A DNA stretch of 64,000 nucleotides from Athripsodes cinereus (taxonomy: Eukaryota > Arthropoda > Insecta > Trichoptera > Leptoceridae), in NCBI GenBank assembly GCA_947579605.1, contig OX388312.1:5642001-5706000 (forward strand). Direction: 5' to 3'. Shown piece after piece: positions 56,897-64,000 of the stretch. The notes beneath the pieces were generated by a model, which searched no databases, was not told the DNA's origin, and saw only the letters and a list, made by a program, of their open reading frames with translations. The translations under genes were made by a program, and so were the position numbers. Numbering within the stretch: the stretch's first letter is position 1; the number at the start of each line of letters is the position of its first letter.

Positions 56897-57805
56897 TGTA
56901 TATGTTGGTAAACATAATTTTTATAGATCTCTGCAAATTTATCGTACATGTAAAAATGAAGGGATGTTACCTATTCGTTTAATATGCTAATGGTACATAG
57001 TCAATAAAATTTACTTATAAATAAGTAATACAATGATTTAAAGTATTGACTCCAAAGATAGATACATATAGAGGACACCAGGAGATAGAGGGTAGACAGA
57101 GAGGAAGTAATATCCCCGTTATAACAACGTAACGAACAACTATTATTCCGTACCGTCAATACATCGTATTTATTTGACGTTTTTATTAGGGTCAACTAAA
57201 ATTTGATTATTTACCAAAAGTTTCCAAACGTTGATTTAGTATTTTACACACGCATCAATGTGTAGATGGTACGAGGAAATGGTACGTATACACATAAATG
57301 TGTAACTGTGTACGCGTACAATTGGAGAACTTTAGAGTGCGACACCTTCCATTTGTCGCTGCATGTGATTGGGATTTAAATCTTTAAAAAATTCGATAGT
57401 TATTTCCTCCGATAAAACTTGGGAAATTTCTGTGAATTTTTTCAAATTTATGAAATGAAATAATGTAACAGTGATCAAATACTTTTGTTTGTGTGTTCCC
57501 AAAGGGCTCTAATTACTCGATAACCTGTGGATAGTCAAAAAATTAAATATGTAAGTAGGTATGTTACAGTAAAAACGGCTCCAACCAAGGTTTGTCGAAA
57601 AACTTTCCTTGCATGATAACACGGATATTTATAATTTATGATAATCATAGATTCGAGAGCCCTTTACTTCGGCAGTTTTGGCTTCCTTTCAGCATTCATT
57701 ACCATTCCCTTCCACATAATATAATGCGATATCTGCAGTCTACCAGTTTAAGCTGTTGCCCAAGACTTCTATGTGCTGATGAAATTAAGCAACAAATGTT
57801 TTTTT
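56897..57805. other. AT-rich sequence, nothing recognised
   Basis: No gene or element end was recognised. Confidence 0.4.
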
Positions 57806-57807
57806 TT

Positions 57808-57910
57808 CCACTGGACGTTTTTTGTCTTATAAGGACATTGTCCATCTCCTTGTTTGTTCTCCTTCTCCAAAAGCATAAAAAAATAATTGCAATGTCAATA
57901 AATAACATAT
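57808..57910. repeat. Hairpin-family fragment
   Basis: TTTTTGTCTTATAAGGACATTG is one arm of the elements at 53413 and 61254. Its right side CAATAAATAACATATAGG is shared with 37915-37935, where the other arm (TCTTATAAGACGAAAGAC) lies. Confidence 0.5.
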
Positions 57911-57944
57911 AGGTACCTAATAGAAAAAAAATGTTATGAATTTC

Positions 57945-58030
57945 ATTTTTATTTATTTATTTATATATATATAGTGAACGGCTAAATAAGCCTTTAACAT
58001 GAAAAAAAAATACAATTAAACAACAACAAA
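57945..58030 (-). repeat. Retroposon 3' tail
   Basis: TTTATTTATTTATTTATATATA followed by ACGGCTAAATAAGCCTTTAACATG; same tail type as 13246-13340. Confidence 0.45.
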
Positions 58031-59584
58031 TAATGAAAAACATATAAGTTGCTAAAATACCCACCCAAACACATTAGCAATGAGTAGATAGTAATGTCCT
58101 ATGTCCCTTATTGTCACAACTTCAGTCAGCTGAGACTTCATCTTTCAACAATGTAGTTTACACAACAATATTGACTTTGGTGATCGTTTTTGTTTAGTTA
58201 TTCTTGAATAATGCTCTGTAAATTAGACTTCGAATTTATAAGTTCACATTATATTAGTGCATGGAATTTTGATTTTAAGTTCGGTCTTTTTTTCTCCAAA
58301 AGTATATATACATATTACATAAAGCAACCTAGTATGTAGTTACCTGCACGTATATGTACATTATACGTGTGGAAACTTGTTACACCCCACGACTATGAGC
58401 GGGCTCATGTACAAATGTAATTTCCTTTCTATCTTATTCGCCCACCCACATCAGAATACTCTACTTTTATGAGTCGTTATCGTCGCAAAGGTTATTGGTG
58501 TGACCCTCTACAACAATTCAAATGGGATACTCAGCGGCAGAGCACACACACACAACGCGAGAGGACGAACTGAATCTCTTTAAATAATTCAGTTTATGTT
58601 TTAAACAACTTATGAAACATATGTTTTAATGTGAGTAAACTTATTCTATAAATCATCATTTGCAGACGACCCCTGTAGTACTACAATAATTTATATCTAA
58701 GTACCTACGTATTAGCTAGAACTCAAATGATAGAAAGGTTTTTTCTTTCAGTATCTAATGAAATTACGTAAATACAAAATATTTTTGAGAAGTCCTATAC
58801 ATTGAATAATAATTAAATACGTTTAGGTACATAAATTTCAATATTAAAAAAAGTAATAAAAAATTAATGAACTTTTTATTTAACATTCTGAGAAATTGTT
58901 TTATATTTGACATCTGTGTTTGAAAGCTGGTTCGTTTCGTAGTTTATATTTAACTTGACAGAACTACGTATGTACACAGTGCGAAGTAAAAAACGCACCA
59001 TGAATCCAAATGAAATGTTAACTTTATGTATGAATAATGTAGTATAGTAATAGTAGTGTTCCTACATTCATAGTAGTGTGTCCAAAAAGGGACATTACTC
59101 ACTTTGCCCATTAAATACTTAGTACTTACTTGTGTTGGTCCTATGTATAATTTACAGTTATTGGGTCCAAACTCGTTCTAAGCATCTATCACTTGAGAAC
59201 GAGTGGGTTGTTTATAAACACCTTATCTTATCAACAAAGTTGTCCACTGTTTATCAGAATATTCAATCTGTTAATCGTTAAGAGAGAGGACAAAAAGAAA
59301 ACAGAATGAAGAGAGCTTTGTAGAAGACAAACGTTATGGCTGTTCAAGTGAACTGGGTTTACTGGACTGGAGGCATTGTCCGCTTACGTCAATGTTGGAA
59401 GGATTTGACAGGGCACCCAAACAAAGAGAGGACTGGTTAATACGTTAACGAAAAATATATTTTTTCTCGTTGGTTTGTAGAGAATAAACAATAGACAATG
59501 AACTTTGGGGATATGCTCAAGCGCTAAAGACCTCCAATATAATTAAGGAAATGATAAATATAGTTAAATATTTTTGATCAAATT
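58031..59584. other. AT-rich sequence, nothing recognised
   Basis: No gene or element end was recognised. Confidence 0.45.
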
Positions 59585-59725
59585 CGAGTTGGATGGAAGA
59601 CATTGCATTCTAGCGATAAATTCGCCCTCTGTTTATTGAATTCTAAAACTGATATTTTTATACTTTGTATTGATTTGAAATAATGTAACCAATGTACAGT
59701 GAAAAATAAAAAAAAATACTTAAAT
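59585..59725 (+). repeat. LINE/SINE 3'-tail family
   Basis: GAGTTGGATGGAAGACATTGC, TAGCGATAAATTCGCCC, TTGATTTGAAATAATGTAACC and an A-rich end; close match to 37977-38125. Confidence 0.7.
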
Positions 59726-59838
59726 AATAAATAAAATGTCCGTGAATGGCATGACAGATTACATATTTGCACCATTCACAGTTTAAAAACGTATGGATCA
59801 CTTCACAAACATTTTGATTCATATGGATTAAAAAATAC

Positions 59839-59902
59839 CATACCATACCATACCATACCATACCATCACGGCATATCCCACAAGTGGGGTAGCCAGCAGT
59901 GG
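59839..59902 (-). repeat. Repeat A tail with (ACCAT)n
   Basis: Five ACCAT repeats pass directly into ACGGCATATCCCACAAGTGGGG and TAGCCAGCAG, the last 35 bp of repeat A in reverse. The tail has expanded as a pentanucleotide instead of the TAG trinucleotide. Confidence 0.8.
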
Positions 59903-60479
59903 ATTAAAAAATAAAATGACATTTTAGAAAAAAACTAAAAAGAATGTCAAATTTACTAATTCATATTTAGGAGTGTGCTATACCTATATAATATTTTAAT
60001 GTTTCTGAAATTGTAACGCAAGTTACAAGTAATTGCTACCTACAGTTGATTCCGAAGACTCGGCAAGGGATACCTCAGTGAATACCAGAAAAGCCGGAAA
60101 TGGAAGGTCCCGTAGAGATTTTTCTTTACCACTATTACAAGCTTTTTGAAGTATTATAAGTGACGAGTTAATTAAACAGATGTTGAGTTTTTTTTAGTTA
60201 AATTAAAATATATTTTTTTAACGGAAGTAAAAAATTAACTTGTTAATAAGTTAATCTATAATGCCCAGTTCCGCTTATCAGCTGTAACAGCACGTATACA
60301 AAGAAGTTAAAACTATAGTTATTTTGTACAAAATAAGATAATACCATCATTATTACTATTTGAGGGTTTCATCTCTTTCACAATATTAGTCTTTAAGATA
60401 TAATTAAGTACTTTGCTTCTAAATAATTGAACAAAACATGATTATTGTATGATAATGAATTAAAGAATTTTATTTTTGT
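59903..60479. other. AT-rich sequence, nothing recognised
   Basis: No gene or element end was recognised. Confidence 0.4.
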
Positions 60480-60615
60480 TTTAAAAATGAATCAAAATTT
60501 GAAACAAACCCAAATAAACATACCTACCCTCACAACAGCACGTGGAATCAAACCCGAGTCTTTCAGTTGAAGTCGTGGAATCTACTATCATGCTTTCGAC
60601 GACCGATAACTTACA
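60480..60615 (-). repeat. Diverged tRNA-derived SINE
   Basis: ACAAACCCAAATAAACATACC on the tail side, then GTGGAATCAAACCCGAGTC, whose complement has a B-box-like GGTTTGATTCC, and a head ending TTTCGACGACCG. Confidence 0.55.
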
Positions 60616-61084
60616 TATGCGTTTTTTTTTTGGAGAACTAAATATTTAAACAGGTTGTCATTTAAGTAAGGCATGTAGAAGATAGTCCGTATGTTCATAT
60701 AAATGAAATAAATATGAAATATGTATTTCTTCGATAATGTTAATCATTCGAAAAAAGCTGGTTTCGTTACTATTGACTCTGGTTAGGTACGGAATACAAT
60801 ACAATATACTCATAATGGTCATTATAATTCGATGCTTTTACCTTATACTTCCATTTTCAATCCCATTCCTTTATTTTCTTTTTTGGCTGGAGATGATTCA
60901 TTTCATGTGCTTTGTTTTTTTATGATTCTATTTTGCTGATTTATCAACTAAATGTAGGTAGGTAGGTATATGATTCTAAAAAATATTTGCCAATTTTTAT
61001 TGATTCTCTAGCTGTAATTGATTTGCTGTGTATTAATATTTCTGTCATAAGTGCCTGTTTGCGAAAAAAATAAAAATATCCCTC

Positions 61085-61135
61085 ACCTTTTTTGTGAGTT
61101 TTCGAGTTTTCTGTAAAAAGCAGATACCTATTCCT
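61085..61135 (+). repeat. Repeat A fragment
   Basis: GTGAGTTTTCGAGTTTTCTGT then AAAAAGCAGATACC, from the first third of the family. Confidence 0.5.
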
Positions 61136-61253
61136 AAAACATAACATATGCCGGTGAATGCAATTTAAAATTACTGAGAAACTTATATAAAATAAAAAAA
61201 TATAAAACAATGCATTTTGTATAAGTACAATCGAAATAAACAAAACAAGTGTT

Positions 61254-61386
61254 TTATTCTACTAATGATTTAATTTGTGAGAGAGACGTCTTTCGTCTTA
61301 TGAGGACATTGTCAATCCTCCTCATTGACAATGTCCTCATAAGACGAAAGACGTCTCTCTCACAAATTAAATCATTAGTAGAATAA
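61254..61386. repeat. Perfect palindrome, 63-bp arms
   Basis: 61254-61316 and 61324-61386 are exact inverted copies around a 7-base loop CCTCCTC. Words such as GTGAGAGAGACGTCTTTCGTC and TTATGAGGACATTGTCAAT can be followed to their complements without mismatch. The family also occurs as imperfect or single arms at 53413, 57808 and 37889. Confidence 0.95.
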
Positions 61387-61520
61387 TAATAATAATAATA
61401 ACAGTTTATTAAACACAATATCATTTTACAATAATCGAACAATAACGCAATACATTTATTTTCCTTATACAATTACTCCCCAAAATTGAGCGTAGCTCGT
61501 GCTTTGGGGAGAAATAATTT
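61387..61520 (-). repeat. LINE 3' end with (TTA)n tail
   Basis: On the minus strand CCCCAAAGCACGAGCTACGC, CTCAATTTTGGGGAG and ATAAACTGTTATTATTATTA; same 3' UTR signature as 10876-11000. Confidence 0.6.
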
Positions 61521-61606
61521 GGGAAGAATAAAACACTTGTTTTGTTTATTTCGATATGGAATTCTACTACCTAAACACCGACACAGTGAATAATATAAGT
61601 ACAATC

Positions 61607-63380
61607 TTAAAAATTTCATTTTGTACATATGTACGTTTAGTAGTTACTAATAATGCTTGCCTACAAGTTTTTATAGATGTTTATTATTAATATAATATAA
61701 ACTAAAAGTTTATATTCCGAGGAGGTATCAGGAAGAAAAATAATATGAACTCGCTTAAATAAAAATGTACTAATATAATTTCAAAAATCAAATAACATCA
61801 GCAATTTTATGCCATTATTTCGCAATGAATCGATTACCAATCATTTCATCCATTTCTTAACACAATCAGACTCTGAAATATGCTTAAAGTGATTAAACAT
61901 ATTCATCGTTTCTACTAAATGTAGTAAAAATCTTAAGCGATATTTCCTAATTTTGGTTTTAGGTATTTATATATTGTACTCATTCAATAATGCAAATACT
62001 ACATAAAAATCCATAAATTCATATATTGCCTTTGCTCTAAAAGCTCAGTTGAGGATTATTCTGTCGAAGTTTAAGTGATCAATTCGATGGGAAAATTAAC
62101 ATCGCGATAAAAAAAGTGATGTCTTAATTATCTATAATTTCCTTGTAATTTAAACTAAACAGAAGGCAGACAAACTAGGAAGAAGACAAAAATCCTGACT
62201 GAGAAATATAACGATTGAGAAGCTACTAACTTTCTCTAGAATTAAAGCCTTAGCCACGAGAATCTGCCATGTATAGGTATAAAAATAAAAAGAATCAATC
62301 ACACGTTCGCTGGAAAATATTTGGACCATCAACTGATATGAATAAACAAAGAACATATATGCCATAGATATACATATTATGTTCTATGATATACACACGT
62401 TATGGGTCATGATATTATGAGTAATCGGCGCTTTACAAATTGGTCATATGTCGCCGCCTGACTGTTGAATCAGCATGTTAACTAAATGGCCAGGCGTTTA
62501 GATGTCTGTAACATCGATAAAATGGCTAGAAGGATATGCGACGTAACGTTTATCTATCCTATCCAATGCAAAAAAAAAAAAACAATTACAATCAGTTTTC
62601 CGTTCATCGGACATTTGTTATCCAGTAACGGATTGTAATATTAAATTTATTCTCTTTTTACTGCTTGCACGTTTCCCATTGAAATTCATGATAAATGCTT
62701 TTATATTTCATTAACTTTAAATATGTCAATGTTACAAACGCGTGTTTCACATTCATAAAGACAATCATAAAAATTATTTTTATTCCGTTTATGATGAATA
62801 ATAATAATAAAATAAAAATATTAAAATGTAATCGCGTTTATACGACTGCAGAATATTAGATACTTAAAAGAAATATTATTTTGACATTGTAAATGTTGGT
62901 TTAGTGCCTTCTTTAAATGTTTTATTTGATTTAGTTACACTGTCTACGTTTTATTAAAACATTTTGATTTCTTTATGCTAAATGGATTGAAAATTATTTC
63001 TTGAATAATAAATTTCTTAACCAACTTACTTAATTTCTTATAGAAATGTTTCTAGATTAACATCAGCAGGTATATACATTTTTTTTTTACAAATCACTTA
63101 TTTTTGGTATGGGTATGTAAAGAAGTGTTGCGAAACTTAATGGTTAAGTCTCCTCCCAAAGGACATCTTCTCAACTCTTATGCTCCTTAATTAAGTATTA
63201 AAACTAGCAGTTTTATTGAAGGATCAGTATGGTACAGTCATTAATTCATGGAACAACATTTCGTGACGCACGACATTGTTTGATTTTTTAAAAGTTTCTT
63301 GACCTTCACACTATCCACACCATTTAATTGTTTTTTATTTTAATTTGATGTTACCGACTGAAAGTTCTTGTTGGAAGTAC
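61607..63380. other. AT-rich sequence with one LINE tail
   Basis: 62398-62450 (GGTCATGATATTATGAGTAA, CGGCGCTTTACAAATTGG) is the plus-strand 3' end of the LINE at 12966/30662. Nothing else was recognised. Confidence 0.55.
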
Positions 63381-63385
63381 ATTTC

Positions 63386-63621
63386 AAGGTGAATTGAAAA
63401 AAAAAACACTATTTAGTTAATTTCCAAATGACTTGATTGTTTACGCTAACTAGTATTCGGAAACTATATTGACACCATCTTCAGGCAGTTAGAAGAAAAA
63501 CATAGAAAAATACTTTTCTTCTTCGCCTGAAGGTGGAGTCGAGAGTCTCCGATAACTAGTAAGCGTAGATAATGAAGTTACTTGGAGGTTAACAAAATAG
63601 TGTTTTTTTCGATTCACATTC
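63386..63621. mobile_element. Foldback MITE (~235 bp)
   Basis: The left arm (AACACTATTTAGTTAATTTCC, TACGCTAACTAGTATTCGG, CACCATCTTCAGGC) pairs along about 95-110 bp with the right arm (GCCTGAAGGTGGAGTCGAGAG, CCGATAACTAGTAAGCGTAG, GGAGGTTAACAAAATAGTGTT), with scattered mismatches and a short centre. The outer ends include A and T runs that also pair. No coding capacity. A single arm of the family lies at 12195-12300. Confidence 0.8.
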
Positions 63622-64000
63622 AATTAATTATTTTTAAACGTTTCTACAATAACATTATTTAATTATTTGAACTGAACAAGAATAAAACAACATTTTAATT
63701 AAACGCTCCGATTAACAAGCGCAGTTCTTATTTTTCTCAGCAGTGTAGATGAATATTCGTAATAATATTTGTCTCAGGGGATGTATAAAAAGCTTTTATT
63801 TTATACTACCGAGTAGATACCACTTTCGGTTAAAAAATTAAAATCGTTTTAAACGAAAGGTCAAAAAAAACTGTACAACATTACCCAGTCCGCACTTTAC
63901 GTTCATCTCTGGTCCAATTGAACTAGGGTTATGTTACCCTTTGGGATTTTTGAAGCTTGGTTAACCCCTGAATGCCAAATTATCCGCGGTACATTGTTTT
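63622..64000. other. AT-rich sequence, nothing recognised
   Basis: No gene or element end was recognised before the window ends. Confidence 0.4.

Larger units (their letters stand above)
61220..61606. mobile_element. Composite insertion with 13-bp direct repeats
   Basis: TATAAGTACAATC occurs at 61220-61232 and 61594-61606 and brackets 361 bp. Inside, an outer 31-bp inverted pair (61230-61260 and 61525-61555) encloses a perfect 133-bp palindrome and a reversed LINE 3' end. A 13-bp duplication is in the range of LINE-type target-primed insertion. Confidence 0.65.

Overview
The window looks like a gene-poor, AT-rich stretch of an insect nuclear genome, most likely Lepidoptera. The grounds are a BEL/Pao LTR retrotransposon, R1-clade and other non-LTR (LINE) 3' ends, tRNA-derived SINEs, a Helitron carrying the CTCCGAAACGG core known from moths and butterflies, and frequent GTAGGTAC-type words. 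I see no host protein-coding gene, no rRNA and no convincing functional tRNA. Almost everything recognisable is a mobile element or a relic of one. The assignment to Lepidoptera is inference.

Layout. 1-8 kb: a LINE ORF2 end, short LINE/SINE tails and a 190-bp palindromic MITE. 8-15 kb: a small Helitron, a tRNA-derived SINE nested in LINE debris, and several LINE 3' ends. 15.96-20.73 kb: a complete but apparently non-coding LTR element on the minus strand. It has two 1.67-kb nearly identical LTRs, each carrying a GC-rich minisatellite of four 105-bp units, a PBS, a candidate PPT, a 1.4-kb non-coding interior and a 4-bp AGCT target duplication. 22.9-28.84 kb: a BEL/Pao element with identical 438-bp LTRs and an ACTAC target duplication. 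Its gag-protease-RT reading frame is long and open, but the integrase is deleted. It sits in the trinucleotide tail of a SINE-like repeat. 29-50 kb: LINE 3' fragments, a 385-bp TIR element (42.6 kb) and many copies of one ~255-bp SINE-like repeat (called repeat A here). 50-64 kb: an R1-clade ORF2 end, a perfect 63-bp-arm palindrome (61.3 kb), a second foldback element (63.4 kb) and long AT-rich stretches without recognisable content.

The most interesting objects are the non-autonomous LTR element with minisatellite-bearing LTRs, the high-copy repeat A family (about 18 copies in 64 kb, some interrupted by other insertions), the BEL element that is young by its LTRs yet lacks integrase, and a family of hairpin elements represented by the 133-bp perfect palindrome. 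Strand and boundaries of short fragments were judged by eye and are approximate.
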